Shown here one piece after another: positions 7,890 to 17,857 of a stretch of DNA of 61,565 bases. The stretch covers positions 1 to 61,565 of the forward strand of contig CAIRGO010000016.1 of NCBI GenBank assembly GCA_903878115.1. Reading direction: 5' to 3'. The position numbers and the translations under genes are program-made. This stretch comes from Akkermansiaceae bacterium (GTDB taxonomy: Bacteria; Verrucomicrobiota; Verrucomicrobiia; Verrucomicrobiales; Akkermansiaceae). A model generated the notes under the pieces. The model worked only from the letters and a program-made list of their open reading frames with translations. It had not been told where the DNA came from and did not search any database. Position 1 is the first letter of the stretch, and every line of letters starts with the position of its first letter.

Positions 7890-8783
7890 TTAACGTTTTC
7901 CTTTTTTCGGCAAGCGGTTGAGTAAGAAGTCGCGCAGCAGCGGCTCCAGTGGAGTATCGGTGGTGACGAGTTGGTAGTCGGCATGCACGTTATGGCAGGC
8001 GACTTTTACATTCACGAGAAATTCTTGCAGAGCAGCTTGGTATTCATCGGAGATCAGGTTTGGTTCTACTACGAGCGTAGTATTATCTTCCATGTCGACA
8101 AAACGATGCGGGCGGTCAAAATGAAACGCGATTTCTTGCGGATCCATTAGGTGGAACATGCAAATGTCGTGCTTGCGGTAGCGCAAATGTTGGAGTGCTT
8201 CTTCCAATGCAGGAGTGTCACAGAAGAGATCGGATAAAATGACAATCACTGCGCGTTGGCCAACTTTTTCTGCGACTGCGTGAAGTGCCGCGACCAAGCC
8301 AGTTTCACCTTTTGGTTCGAGACTTTCCAAGGTATGCGTGATCAATTGCAAATGCGCGGGGCGGCGGCGTGGTGGGATTTCAATGTGCAGCGTATCACGG
8401 CATACCGATAGTCCTGCAGCGTCGCCTTGATTGACAAATAAATAGGCTAAGTTCGCAACGATGCGACGCGCATAATCGATTTTCGAAATGCCTTTGTCGG
8501 AAAAATTCATCGAGCCAGAATTATCCACCACGAAGTAAACGCGCAAGTTGGTGTCGGCCTCGAACTCTTTGATGTAGAATCGATCCGAGCGCGCATAGGC
8601 TTTCCAATCGAGACGACGTGTGTCATCGCCTGGCACGTATTTCCGATATTCAGCAAATTCCACCGACGACCCACGGTGAGGTGAGCGGTGTTTGCCAGCA
8701 ACATTTCCCAACATCGGCACGCGCGCCTCTGCCGGGATGGCTCCGAGCCGAGCGAGAAGATCGTGATCGAGAAGTTGACTCAT
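7890..8783 (-). CDS. DUF58 domain protein of the MoxR operon
   Basis: The 297-residue protein carries the DUF58 signature YRKYVPGDDTRRLDWKAYARSDR at about 46-68, followed by a VWA-like core with the motif VVDNSGSM at 85-92 (DxSxS metal site). No membrane segment is evident, unlike some DUF58 proteins. It is encoded 53 bases after moxR. MoxR AAA ATPases act with DUF58/VWA partners, so it is likely the cytoplasmic adaptor of this operon. The family assignment is clear and the biological role is inferred from synteny. Confidence 0.92.
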   Translation of the reverse strand: MSQLLDHDLLARLGAIPAEARVPMLGNVAGKHRSPHRGSSVEFAEYRKYVPGDDTRRLDWKAYARSDRFYIKEFEADTNLRVYFVVDNSGSMNFSDKGISKIDYARRIVANLAYLFVNQGDAAGLSVCRDTLHIEIPPRRRPAHLQLITHTLESLEPKGETGLVAALHAVAEKVGQRAVIVILSDLFCDTPALEEALQHLRYRKHDICMFHLMDPQEIAFHFDRPHRFVDMEDNTTLVVEPNLISDEYQAALQEFLVNVKVACHNVHADYQLVTTDTPLEPLLRDFLLNRLPKKGKR

Positions 8784-8836
8784 GGGAGAGAATGGTAAAA
8801 CAGTTCAGCGCAGCAATAATGTGCAACTGCGAGAAA

Positions 8837-9940
8837 TTATTGACGCATTTCAGCGATCAAACGCTCGACCACTTTTTTCGAGGTCATGCCCTGCGATTCG
8901 GCGGCGAAGTTGGTGATTACTCGGTGACTGAGCACAGGGGCGGCTACGGCTTCGATGTCTTCCATGCGCACCAAGTATGATCCTTTTAATGCGGCGCGGG
9001 CCTTCGCACCCAGAATCAAATACTGCACAGCACGTGGGCCAGCGCCCCAACCGACGAAATCTTTGATCCAGGCAGGAGCATCGCCTTCGTTCGGGCGAGT
9101 TTTTCTCACAATCGCGACGGCGTAATCGTAAATATGCTCAGGCACGGGAACACGGCGCACTAGGCTCTGGAAAGCGAGAATTTTTTCTCCATTGAGAAGT
9201 TTGTTGAGTGCGCCTTTTGCGGCTCCCGTTGTTTCGCGAGCAATGCGTTTTTCTTCTTCTGCCGATGGGTAGCCGACTTCGATTAAGAACATGAAACGGT
9301 CCAACTGCGCTTCTGGCAAGGGATAGGTTCCTTCTTGTTCAATTGGGTTTTGCGTGGCTAAAACAAAAAATGGTGGCTGCAGGGTGTAAGTATGTCCTAA
9401 CACAGTTACTTTATTTTCCTGCATGGCCTCGAGCATGGCGGACTGCGTTTTTGCTGGTGCACGGTTGATTTCGTCTGCCAATACGATGTTCGCAAACACT
9501 GGACCTTTGATGAATTCAAACTCACGTTTGCCACTGGAAGCGGATTCTTGGATGATGTCCGTTCCAGTAATGTCTGCTGGCATGAGGTCGGGAGTGAACT
9601 GAATGCGATTGAATGCTAGGTCAAACGTTTGCGCGAGTGATGAAATCAATAGTGTCTTGGCAAGGCCAGGAACCCCCATCAGCAAGGCGTGACCACGACC
9701 AAACAAACAGATGGCTAGGTTCTCGATCACTTGTTCTTGCCCGATGATTATTTTCCCTAATTCAGCGCGCAATGCTTGATAAGCGCGACCAAGTTCATCG
9801 ATCGCCGCAACATCATCGGCAGGCAAGGCATAAGGATCATTGGGGATCACTGGTGCAGGAGCGGCAACAGGAGCCTCTGCTTGGTATCCAAAATTCGAAG
9901 ATGGTGTAAGAGGTGTTGCGTAGTCCGGTGATGATTCCAT
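8837..9940 (-). CDS. moxR: MoxR-family AAA+ ATPase
   Basis: A 367-residue AAA+ chaperone-like ATPase, first gene of a four-gene minus-strand operon. After a Pro/Ala-rich N-terminus (about 45 residues), the core has GVPGLAKT (Walker A, 89-96), NIVLADEINR (Walker B, 151-160), the sensor region FFVLATQNPIEQEGTYPLPEAQLDRF and a C-terminal lid domain ending near RLIAEMRQ. MoxR proteins use ATP to help insert cofactors or assemble protein complexes with VWA partners, which fits the three genes downstream. The ATG at 9940 is preceded by a TATATC hexamer but no good -35, so the promoter is unclear. Confidence 0.95.
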   Translation of the reverse strand: MESSPDYATPLTPSSNFGYQAEAPVAAPAPVIPNDPYALPADDVAAIDELGRAYQALRAELGKIIIGQEQVIENLAICLFGRGHALLMGVPGLAKTLLISSLAQTFDLAFNRIQFTPDLMPADITGTDIIQESASSGKREFEFIKGPVFANIVLADEINRAPAKTQSAMLEAMQENKVTVLGHTYTLQPPFFVLATQNPIEQEGTYPLPEAQLDRFMFLIEVGYPSAEEEKRIARETTGAAKGALNKLLNGEKILAFQSLVRRVPVPEHIYDYAVAIVRKTRPNEGDAPAWIKDFVGWGAGPRAVQYLILGAKARAALKGSYLVRMEDIEAVAAPVLSHRVITNFAAESQGMTSKKVVERLIAEMRQ

Positions 9941-10060
9941 GCAGATATAAGATTGTGTTGAGCAAATCTAGACGAGTCAGCGCATTTGTCGAGAAGGAGA
10001 TGAAAAAAAGTAGAAAAAGATAAAAGTTTGCTTGAGAGCCAGATCAATCATTGAATGACA

Positions 10061-11203
10061 TCATTTCATCGGCAAAGTGAAATTCCACTGTGGATGCTCC
10101 CACCAAGGCGAGAGCCCAGCATCGAGCTTGAGCGGGGAAAAAGTTCTCACCGCTAGTGAGGTATGATCAGCGGAAAATGTTAGCAATCGCAACCAACCAT
10201 CGCCGCCGTTGCCTTTTTCATCGGATCCGCCGCCGAAACCTTGAGCGTTGAATAACATCTGATGCACTAGTTGCCCCGATTGATTTTTGTCACTGCGGCG
10301 GCCGACGTGCGATCCCATTTCGTGGCCGTTGAGGACTATCTTGATCTGCGGTGCGCGGGAGACGAATTGTTGCCATAAATCCTCTCCATCATGCGTGTCT
10401 CCTGGTTTTCCTGTGCCATAGGTGTGTGGATTGCCAGAGCGTTTTCTGTTGCCGTCTTGACCATCGCGTTCGTCGCCAGGCAGCATGAAATCATGGGTGA
10501 GAAAGATCCCGAAATGCTGGCGATATTTTTCCTGCTGACAGAGTTGCATCGCCCAATCGACCACCGCTTTGCGAGGACCCCATTCGAGCGAAATCACTAA
10601 CAAATTTTTACCACCAGGCACTGCGATTTCATAAGCGGCATTTTCTAACGTTTTCACTCCGAATGCGTTTGCCGCACAATCGATGAGTATGCCGCCGCCT
10701 TGGCCATCGGATACTAACGGATTCGCGGTGATCGGAAAATACTCGGGGAATTGTGATTCGCGCGACTCGGCGTTGCGGATGCCGTAGTCGTGATTGCCAG
10801 TGGCGAAAATTGTCGGCACCTTGCCGTAGAGTTTTCGTAGTGCTTGTTGTGCGCTTTTCCATTGCTCGGTGGAGTTTTGATCGCCCCAGCCTTGCCCACC
10901 GCCGATGGCGATGTTGTTTTGCTCTACTAGATCGCCTTCATGCATGACCAACTTGATCTTCCAAGCATCGAGATGTGCGATGAGCCAATCAGTCATGCGC
11001 TCAAAATGCTTCTGGTTTTTGGCAAATTTCGCATAGTTCTGCGTATCGGGAATCACCGCGATGGTCCAACCTTCCGTGCAACCTTGAGCGGGATCGCCTA
11101 GACTGGGCGCTGGCATCTGATCTGCTGTTTGGGCCAGCAATCGTTGGCCCATGGAGGCAAGGGGCAACGCGGCAAGAGATTGTAGCAAATAACGTCGGTT
11201 CAT
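10061..11203 (-). CDS. Exported calcineurin-like metallophosphoesterase
   Basis: The 380-residue protein begins MNRRYLLQSLAALPLASMGQ, a Tat-like or Sec signal ending near LLAQTA. The mature part has the metallophosphoesterase metal-binding blocks: AVIPDTQNY (Asp), MHEGDLVEQNN (GD motif), FATGNHDYG (GNHD motif), FLTHDFMLPG (His) and VLNGHEMGSH (GHxxxxH). These indicate a two-metal phosphoesterase acting in the periplasm or outside. The substrate cannot be told. It is a single gene between moxR and topB, with no operon partner evident. Confidence 0.88.
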   Translation of the reverse strand: MNRRYLLQSLAALPLASMGQRLLAQTADQMPAPSLGDPAQGCTEGWTIAVIPDTQNYAKFAKNQKHFERMTDWLIAHLDAWKIKLVMHEGDLVEQNNIAIGGGQGWGDQNSTEQWKSAQQALRKLYGKVPTIFATGNHDYGIRNAESRESQFPEYFPITANPLVSDGQGGGILIDCAANAFGVKTLENAAYEIAVPGGKNLLVISLEWGPRKAVVDWAMQLCQQEKYRQHFGIFLTHDFMLPGDERDGQDGNRKRSGNPHTYGTGKPGDTHDGEDLWQQFVSRAPQIKIVLNGHEMGSHVGRRSDKNQSGQLVHQMLFNAQGFGGGSDEKGNGGDGWLRLLTFSADHTSLAVRTFSPLKLDAGLSPWWEHPQWNFTLPMK

Positions 11204-11289
11204 TCTGACTCATACGATGAGACAGATGGGCAAATATCAGAATTTTTGTATTAGCTTTTGACCACGCGATTTGCGCGCATGATCTAGAT

Positions 11290-13989
11290 TTATTTAGCCT
11301 TTTTTTTGGCTGCTTTTTTAGCGGCTTTTTTAGCGGCTTTTTTAGCGGCTTTTTTAGCGGCTTTTTTAGCGGCTTTTTTAGCGGCTTTTTTAGCGGCTTT
11401 TTTTGCTGGTTTTTTGACTGCGGGAGATGTTTCTCCGTCGTCTGTTGCCACTGCCGCTTTAGCTCCGACGCGTGGTTCGCGTGGTGGGAAGTCAAAGCTG
11501 ATTTTGTGGGTTTTGGGGTCGAGCAGTAAGAATGCGTCGAATTTCCTCTTGGTTTTGTTGGAGACGAAACCTTTGAGGAGATTGGTTTTTCCTTCGCTGA
11601 GCATTTTGAGAATTTCTTCGGCAGGTAGCTCTTTCTGTAGGATTGAGCGACCAATACGCACGCCATCTTTGTCTTTTGCACTCGTCAAGGCGGGGACGTA
11701 GTAGGCTTTTTCTGTGGCGTAAACTTTTGCAAATTTGCCATCTGCGAGAGTAGCGGTGCCGATGAGCATTTCCTCGGTCAGTTCTACTTTTGTCTCAGAA
11801 TCATCGTTATCAAACTGGAAGTTGATCTTGAATTTTTCATCGAGTTTCAATGATGCTTCAAATGGTTTATTAAAGCGTGATTTGAATCCACTGAGTGGAC
11901 CGACGATTCCTTTAGTGAGCAACTCTTGTGCTTCTGCCATGGAAATCTCGCGTGACGCAATGTGTTTCTTGAAAGTGAATTTGCAATCAGGTGTGCGACA
12001 CGCGAAGGTGGCATCGGTTTGCTTTAATTCCTTCGCGCCGCAGATCGGGCAAGGAGCCATTAGGTCAGGAAAACTTTGTCCTTTGGAGGTTTCGGCTAGA
12101 GTGCGGGCTTTGTGAACAATTTCGCGGGTGTAGTCGGCGATTTCTTTCATGAAGACATCGCGCGAAAGTTCACCGTGCTCCATTTGGCGGAGTTTGTATT
12201 CCCAATCGCCTGTGAGGGCTGGTGAGGATAGTCCATCGATGGCCATTTCTCGGACCAAGCGAATGAGGGTGAGTCCATTTTGCGTCACATGCAGATCGCG
12301 TCCATCACGAGCGAGATATTTTTGTGAAAGCAATCCCTCGATGATCGCTGCTCGGGTGGCGGGTGTGCCTAGGCCGCGTTCGGACATGGCCTCGGCGAGA
12401 GCTTCGTCGTCTAACAACTTTCCTGCGCCTTCCATGGCGGACAGCAGCGTTGCTTCATTAAAACGAGCTGGCGGTTTCGTTTCATCTGCCTTGACCTCCA
12501 CGTGGATGGCAGTGGCTTTTTCATTAGCGGTGATGGCAACTAGTTCATCTTTGTTCGCTGCGACACCGATTTTGCGACCATAGACTTCCATCCAGCCGGG
12601 CTTGACTAAGATTTTCCCGTCAACTTTGAATGAATCGGTGAGCTGTGCGCTGTGAACGATGCGGGTGACACGACGGGTGAGTTCAAATTCAGCCGAAGGG
12701 TAAAAAACAGAGATGAAACGTTTTGCCACGAGGTCGAAGACCTTGGCTTCTAACTCATTTAGTTTAGAAAATGTGCCGGTAGGGATGATCGCAAAGTGAT
12801 CGCTGACTTTCTTGTCATCGAACACGCGTTTAGACTTGGTGAGTTGCGGGCCGGATGGGGAATTTCCATCCAACACTGCCTTCGCATAAGGAGCTAGCGC
12901 GGGGAATCCGCTTTTGATTTCTGCGAGAGTATTTTTTACCGTGCCTAGATAATCTTCCGGAAGGTAGCGTGAATCCGTTCGCGGATAGGTGAGCATTTTG
13001 TGCTTCTCGTAAAGGGCCTGAGCAATTTGCAGGGTTGTTTTCGCGGAAAGTCCCAAGCGCTGAGAAGCGTCACGCTGCAATGATGTAAGGTCGTAGAGTT
13101 GCGGGGCTATCTGTGATTGCGGTTTCGTTTCCTCTACGACAGTTCCGGTTTTGCCGAGGCAGCGGGCTTTGATTTCTTCTGCATCTTTCGCGTTCCAGAT
13201 GCGTTCCGCTTTTGAATGAGGCTGCGTTTCATCCTTTTTCCATGATTCATCGAACCAATTTGATGGATAGTTGCCACGAGCGACTTTGAATTCCGCACTG
13301 ACTTCCCAATAATTCATTGGCACAAATGCCTGGATTTCCTCCTCGCGCTGGGCTAGGATCGATAGGGTAGGGGTCTGCACCCGGCCTGCGGCGGTGATAT
13401 TAAAGCCACCGTGGCGCGAGCGGAAGCAAGTGAGAGCTCGGGTGGCATTGAGACCAACCAGCCAGTCTGATTCCGAACGGCACTTGGCGGCATCGGCGAG
13501 GTTTTTCATCGAGGCCGATGTGCGCAAATTGCTCCATGCTTCAAGAATCGCATTTTGCGTCATCGATTGCATCCACAGGCGCTTTACTGGTTTTTGAATT
13601 TCGCCGTATTCGATGATGTATTGAAAAATCAGTTCTCCCTCACGGCCCGCATCGCAGGCATTGATGATTTCCGAAACGTCCTTGCGCTTGGCGAGTTTCA
13701 GCACTTGTTTAAGGCGGGCCTCGGAATCAGGGATTGGATCGAGCGCGAATTGTGGGGGGATGGCAGGAAGTACATCGAACTTCCATGGCAAATTTTTGCC
13801 ATTCGGTCCCTGCGGCATGCGTAATTCGATCAAATGTCCGACGGCGGAGGTGATCACCGCATTGTCATTTTCCAGCCAAGTATCGCGGCCAGTGCCATTT
13901 TTTTCGAACTTGCCGAGAGGTTTAGAAAGTGCACGACCAAGGTCAGCCATGACGCTTGGTTTTTCTGCGATGATGAGAATTTTGCCCAT
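11290..13989 (-). CDS. topB: Type IA DNA topoisomerase (topoisomerase III) with Lys/Ala repeat tail
   Basis: The 899-residue enzyme relaxes or decatenates DNA by single-strand passage. The TOPRIM domain begins [11 protein letters not shown] and includes CDAGREGEL at 112-120. The active-site tyrosine is in [10 protein letters not shown] at about 334-343. After the core come a zinc-finger-like segment (CPICG then CRTPDC) and two repeated topoisomerase C-terminal modules. The protein ends in about 40 residues of alternating Lys-Lys-Ala-Ala, encoded by seven perfect 12-base repeats (11320-11403). It is longer than the E. coli enzyme (653 residues) because of the extra C-terminal modules and tail. 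The tail is histone-like and probably raises DNA affinity; that role is inferred. Confidence 0.95.
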   Translation of the reverse strand: MGKILIIAEKPSVMADLGRALSKPLGKFEKNGTGRDTWLENDNAVITSAVGHLIELRMPQGPNGKNLPWKFDVLPAIPPQFALDPIPDSEARLKQVLKLAKRKDVSEIINACDAGREGELIFQYIIEYGEIQKPVKRLWMQSMTQNAILEAWSNLRTSASMKNLADAAKCRSESDWLVGLNATRALTCFRSRHGGFNITAAGRVQTPTLSILAQREEEIQAFVPMNYWEVSAEFKVARGNYPSNWFDESWKKDETQPHSKAERIWNAKDAEEIKARCLGKTGTVVEETKPQSQIAPQLYDLTSLQRDASQRLGLSAKTTLQIAQALYEKHKMLTYPRTDSRYLPEDYLGTVKNTLAEIKSGFPALAPYAKAVLDGNSPSGPQLTKSKRVFDDKKVSDHFAIIPTGTFSKLNELEAKVFDLVAKRFISVFYPSAEFELTRRVTRIVHSAQLTDSFKVDGKILVKPGWMEVYGRKIGVAANKDELVAITANEKATAIHVEVKADETKPPARFNEATLLSAMEGAGKLLDDEALAEAMSERGLGTPATRAAIIEGLLSQKYLARDGRDLHVTQNGLTLIRLVREMAIDGLSSPALTGDWEYKLRQMEHGELSRDVFMKEIADYTREIVHKARTLAETSKGQSFPDLMAPCPICGAKELKQTDATFACRTPDCKFTFKKHIASREISMAEAQELLTKGIVGPLSGFKSRFNKPFEASLKLDEKFKINFQFDNDDSETKVELTEEMLIGTATLADGKFAKVYATEKAYYVPALTSAKDKDGVRIGRSILQKELPAEEILKMLSEGKTNLLKGFVSNKTKRKFDAFLLLDPKTHKISFDFPPREPRVGAKAAVATDDGETSPAVKKPAKKAAKKAAKKAAKKAAKKAAKKAAKKAAKKAAKKKAK
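11320..11403 (-). repeat. Seven perfect 12-base tandem repeats in topB
   Basis: The unit AGCGGCTTTTTT (plus strand) repeats seven times without error, with degenerate copies at both edges. Read on the minus strand it encodes Lys-Lys-Ala-Ala. Because the unit length is a multiple of three, gain or loss of a copy by slippage would change tail length but not the reading frame. Confidence 0.97.
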
Positions 13990-14074
13990 GATAAGAGAGT
14001 AGTAAAAGGTGGGGGTGACGAGTGACTAGGGCTGAAAAGTTTGCAAATGCAAGCTTTTTTTGGATTTGCAGTGA

Positions 14075-14782
14075 TTAAGCCAGTGCCGAAGCGAGGCTCT
14101 TGAACATGTAATAACCCCAACCGTAGTCGTTGGTTTGATTCCAATCGGGGTCGTAATGGTGGTTTTTTTGGATGAATCGTTCCGGGTGCGGCATCAATCC
14201 GAATGCTCGTCCGGTGGGGTCTTGCAGTCCAGCAATGGCGTGCGTGGAACCATTGAAGTTATCTGCATAGGTCAGCGCGACGTTGCCTTGTGAGAGGTAG
14301 GCATCCGCATCTCCAGGAAAGGTGACGAATCGGCCTTCCGCGTGGGCTACGGGAAGTTCGAAGGTTTCTGGCAAACCTTGTAAGTAGGGGCTACTGGTAT
14401 TTTTTACCTGCAACTTCGTCCAGCGGCAGACGAACCGCTCGGAGGTGTTGTCGATGAGACTTCCTTTCGGTAAAATCCCAAGTTTGGTGAGGATTTGAAA
14501 TCCATTGCAAATGCCAAAAGTGAAACCACCGCGGTCGTGATGCTCTTGAATGGCATTGCCAAGTTTTGATTCGGTGACGAGTTGGGCGAGTCGTCCTGAC
14601 ATCACATAGTCGCCGTAACTGAATCCCCCGCAGAGCATGACCAGTTGCGATTTTTTGATGTCAGCGGTGCTGGCGTTGGCGATTGGAATGATGTCGGTGG
14701 TAAAGCCGACCAGTTGTAATGCGCGAGCGGTTTCCGCATCGCAGTTCGTTCCGGGGTATTTGAGCAGTGTGGCGTGTGGCAT
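14075..14782 (-). CDS. purQ: Phosphoribosylformylglycinamidine synthase, glutaminase subunit
   Basis: PurQ supplies ammonia from glutamine to PurL in the fourth step of purine synthesis. The 235-residue protein has the class I amidotransferase nucleophile in FGICNGFQ (Cys92) and the His/Glu pair in LMPHPER (His199, Glu201). The N-terminal KYPGTNCD block is typical of PurQ. The ATG at 14782 (MPHATLLKYPG) is chosen over an upstream TTG at 14845. purL and purS are not in the window. It lies 142 bases downstream of a repeat-protein gene on the same strand, with no clear promoter of its own. Confidence 0.95.
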   Translation of the reverse strand: MPHATLLKYPGTNCDAETARALQLVGFTTDIIPIANASTADIKKSQLVMLCGGFSYGDYVMSGRLAQLVTESKLGNAIQEHHDRGGFTFGICNGFQILTKLGILPKGSLIDNTSERFVCRWTKLQVKNTSSPYLQGLPETFELPVAHAEGRFVTFPGDADAYLSQGNVALTYADNFNGSTHAIAGLQDPTGRAFGLMPHPERFIQKNHHYDPDWNQTNDYGWGYYMFKSLASALA

Positions 14783-14924
14783 GAGAAAATATGTCGATAA
14801 AAAATTGTCGCACGCCCTTGTAGAGCCAAACTGCCACGGCGGCAACCGTCGATTTCAGGAATTTTTGTTTTGGTGCGGCTGGATCGAATTTTTTTGACAA
14901 TAAAATCCTCGGAGGCGGATGGTC

Positions 14925-16217
14925 CTATTGTTTTTTAGGCGCATTCATCTTCTCGATGCTGCGATTGAGACGATCAGCCACGTTTTGCGGCAAGGCATTG
15001 CTCCCCATCCATGCGATGGCGGCATTTTTATCTTCGCCTAACCAATGCTCAATGGTACGAGTATACATCTGATCGCGTTGTTCAACATTGGTAAGGCGAC
15101 CGATATTTTGCACGGCGAGTTGTGGATCTTTTCCGAACGAATGCCAGACGAATTGCTCGACCACGCGATTGTTAACATCGCTGCCGTAGCGATCCATCAA
15201 GGCTGCTGCTGCTTGTGGATTTTGCATGGCTTCTGCGTTGACGAGTCCGCGCAAGGCATTCGAGCGGTCATTGCCAGTTGGTAAATTTTGGAAATAGCCC
15301 ATTGCGGCATCTTTATCTTTCTTGGCCATTGCATAAATGGCATCATCGACACGTCTGTTGGTGGATTCGCTCGGATTGGCGATCAACCAATCGGCAGTGC
15401 CAAGCGGATCTTTTTCGATCGTGCGATCAGCAAGTCGCTCCATGGCGCCATTGCGCAAGGCTTCATCAGTGATGGAAGTTACCCATTGGCGAGCGGTATC
15501 GACCCCTTGCTTCAGGAAAACAGGAAGCAAACTATCGAGTGCATATCCGCGCTCTTGCGAACGAGGCATTTCAGCCATTAACGAAGAGGCAAGTTGTGGA
15601 TCGTTTTGGGCAAGTCCTCTGATGACGCCTACCATGAATGGATTCGCGCCTTCACCTTTGAAATTATCTTTCGCCCACGCGATGGCTCCACTAGGATCAG
15701 TGCTAGCCCATGCGGCGAGAATGGTTTGTCGAGCAAAGGGGTTTTGCGTATTTTTCGTTGCGTAATCTAATGCCGCAAGCGGGTTGATTTTCGCCCACGC
15801 CGTTAGTAGCATGCCGTATTCCTCCATGTTTTCTTGGGACTGTCCGCTAGCGCGCATCTCTGCCACGACGCCTTCAAATTCGCTTTCACTGAGACCATCG
15901 ATGAACTGAATCCATTGGCGTGTGCGGTCGAGCGGATCAGTAATGTCAGAAATTTCGGCCAAACGCAGCAATGGATCAACTTGGCCTTTGGTGTTATTGA
16001 TGCCACCGCGTTCCGTGTTGGTGGAATTGGTGCGTCGTGCCTGAGAAGTAACTTCTGTGCCAGCACTCGATGAACCGCGGGCGCTAAGGCTTCCTTTTGA
16101 CGGCAACTCATTGCTCGTTTGAGTCGTCGTTGATGAGCTTGCAGAATTGCGACCGATAATAAAGCTTATGGTGCCAAGAATTAACGCCAGTGAGATCGGA
16201 AGAATTTTTGCTTTCAT
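14925..16217 (-). CDS. Membrane-anchored Ala/Trp-repeat protein of unknown function
   Basis: The 430-residue protein starts with a hydrophobic segment (about 5-22) that can act as signal anchor, followed by a Ser/Thr-rich linker to about residue 80. The rest is a string of roughly 30-35-residue helical repeats built on a pattern such as LAAWASTDPSGAIAWA, with recurrent W-A, D-P and A-A-W elements, like a TPR- or HEAT-type solenoid. Similar secreted repeat proteins are common in Verrucomicrobia, but no function is known to me. The stop codon is TAG. The frame happens to stay open for another 80 codons beyond it, overlapping purQ; that extension is not considered real. Confidence 0.75.
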   Translation of the reverse strand: MKAKILPISLALILGTISFIIGRNSASSSTTTQTSNELPSKGSLSARGSSSAGTEVTSQARRTNSTNTERGGINNTKGQVDPLLRLAEISDITDPLDRTRQWIQFIDGLSESEFEGVVAEMRASGQSQENMEEYGMLLTAWAKINPLAALDYATKNTQNPFARQTILAAWASTDPSGAIAWAKDNFKGEGANPFMVGVIRGLAQNDPQLASSLMAEMPRSQERGYALDSLLPVFLKQGVDTARQWVTSITDEALRNGAMERLADRTIEKDPLGTADWLIANPSESTNRRVDDAIYAMAKKDKDAAMGYFQNLPTGNDRSNALRGLVNAEAMQNPQAAAALMDRYGSDVNNRVVEQFVWHSFGKDPQLAVQNIGRLTNVEQRDQMYTRTIEHWLGEDKNAAIAWMGSNALPQNVADRLNRSIEKMNAPKKQ

Positions 16218-16405
16218 AGTGTTGTGTGACGAATCAGATTTATGTAACGTGGGAGAATGAGGCTTCTTTCAATTCGTTAAAAATATCCTCAATCTAATCA
16301 TACCACAAAACGATACTGAAATCAATAGTTGTCTAAAAAAGAATCTCAGATTTGCCTTTATGACAGAAGCGATGAACGCTACAATTCCGCCGCTTCCGTC
16401 CGCAT

Positions 16406-16705
16406 ATGGAAATCAATCTTATCATTATATTAGCCGTTATCGTGTTTTTGCTGCTCGTGATGTTACTCATGATGCTTAAGATCATGTCGCGTTTGCAAAA
16501 CATAGAACGAAAAATTTCTACTGGAAATGTTACGGAAATGGACGATGTGCCGCGGGGTAAAGTAGTGGAGAAAAAATCCGATCATTCAGAATTCGAAGAG
16601 TTTTTAGCGCAAGATGGTCAGCGCAGAATGTTATCCAAGCGTGAGCAAGCCGCTGCGTTTCGTGAGTGGCGACGCCAACGCGGATTGACGTGGAAGGCAG
16701 ATTGA
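16406..16705 (+). CDS. Small single-pass membrane protein
   Basis: The 99-residue protein has one strong N-terminal membrane helix (residues 4-27, rich in Leu, Ile, Val and Met), then a basic helix (KIMSRLQNIERK) and a charged cytoplasmic tail ending REWRRQRGLTWKAD. No family is recognised. A TACAAT hexamer at 16380-16385 with TTTATG 17 bases upstream could be its promoter. It is convergent with purK, eight bases from that gene's stop. Composition is like neighbouring genes. Confidence 0.65.
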   Translation: MEINLIIILAVIVFLLLVMLLMMLKIMSRLQNIERKISTGNVTEMDDVPRGKVVEKKSDHSEFEEFLAQDGQRRMLSKREQAAAFREWRRQRGLTWKAD

Positions 16706-16713
16706 CTCAGTGC

Positions 16714-17856
16714 TTACGGCCGCCCGCTTGCTAACAGATTTTCCTTGAGTGACTTGGCACGTTGGAGAGCGTTCGATCCTAGGAATGTTGCGTGACCCAT
16801 TTTGCGTCGTTCAATGGCGCGTTTTTTCCCATACAAATGGAGAGCCGCGGAAGGATCACTTAGCAGCATTGACCAATCAGGTGATTGATCGATGGCAGGC
16901 CACATGTCGCCTAACAAATTCAACATCACTGCTGGGCAGAGTAAGGCTGTTGAGCCAAGAGGTAGTCCGCATACCGCGCGCAGTTGTTGTTCAAACTGTG
17001 ATGTTTCGCAGGCATCGATGGTGTGGTGGCCGGAGTTATGCGGGCGTGGTGCCATTTCGTTGACCAATAATGAATCATCGGGATTGAGAAAAAACTCGAC
17101 CCCCATGATCCCGACGTATTGGAAAGCGTTCGCAATACGCGTCGCGATCTCGATGGCTCTTGACCTCACCGCATCAGCGATTGCTGCGGGTGCGATGGTC
17201 ATATCTAACATGTGATGGCGGTGAAAATTTTCCACTGGATCAAAACAGCGAATTTCTCCATTTCCATTGCGGGCAATCATTACCGAGAGTTCTGTTTTGA
17301 ATGAAATGAATCCCTCCAAAATTGCCCTTGGTGCTTGGAATTGTTGCCAAATATCTTCAGGGTTTTCGTTTCCTTGAATCTTTAATTGCCCCTTGCCATC
17401 GTAGCCAAAGGCAGATGTTTTCAAAACGCCTGGACCAGCCAGCGCACGCATCGCATGCTTCAGTTCTTCGGCATTGGTAACGATCCAAAATGGCGCACAG
17501 GGAATCTGTTGTTTGCGCAAAAATGTTTTTTCTTGTTCGCGATTTGCACAAGTGGCGATCGCGTCGGGCGAGGGATGCAATGGCACACCAGCGGCCACGG
17601 CCTCGAGCGTGCTGCGCGGGATGTTTTCAAATTCGGCAGTCGCCACATCGGCTTGGGAAACAAAATGCACGATCGCCTTTGGATCATCGAAGGGTTGCTC
17701 AATCACTTCGTCGCACAACGCCATGGCTGGTGCTTCCAGTCCACCCGTCCAAACGAGAGTGCGGTAGCCCATGCGCTTGGCTTCCATGCATAGCATCCGA
17801 GCGAGCTGTCCGCCGCCGAGAATACCTATGGTCGAACCAGGTGGAAAAATACTCAT
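16714..17856 (-). CDS. purK: 5-(carboxyamino)imidazole ribonucleotide synthase
   Basis: PurK is an ATP-grasp enzyme that carboxylates AIR to N5-CAIR. The 380-residue protein starts MSIFPPGSTIGILGGGQLARML with the family GGGQLARM block and continues with ATAEFENIP, LKTSAFGYDGKGQ, the ATP-grasp strand VEFF followed by LLVNEMAPRPHNSGHHTIDA, and CETSQFEQQLRA. The ATG at 17856 is chosen because it lies one base after the purE stop and starts at the conserved N-terminus; an earlier start at 17919 would overlap purE. purE and purK form a translationally linked pair. Confidence 0.96.
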   Translation of the reverse strand: MSIFPPGSTIGILGGGQLARMLCMEAKRMGYRTLVWTGGLEAPAMALCDEVIEQPFDDPKAIVHFVSQADVATAEFENIPRSTLEAVAAGVPLHPSPDAIATCANREQEKTFLRKQQIPCAPFWIVTNAEELKHAMRALAGPGVLKTSAFGYDGKGQLKIQGNENPEDIWQQFQAPRAILEGFISFKTELSVMIARNGNGEIRCFDPVENFHRHHMLDMTIAPAAIADAVRSRAIEIATRIANAFQYVGIMGVEFFLNPDDSLLVNEMAPRPHNSGHHTIDACETSQFEQQLRAVCGLPLGSTALLCPAVMLNLLGDMWPAIDQSPDWSMLLSDPSAALHLYGKKRAIERRKMGHATFLGSNALQRAKSLKENLLASGRP

Positions 17857-17857
17857 A

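Noticed and set aside
11312-11408. Repeat tract as a CRISPR array
   Set aside because: The units are contiguous 12-base repeats with no spacers and lie in the topB coding frame.
14661-14900. Small ORF starting TTG with SKKFDPAAPKQKF, upstream of and overlapping purQ
   Set aside because: Its second half is an out-of-frame shadow of purQ, the start is TTG, and no ribosome site or family match is visible. It is also in frame with the TAG-terminated repeat protein, which was considered as readthrough and judged chance.
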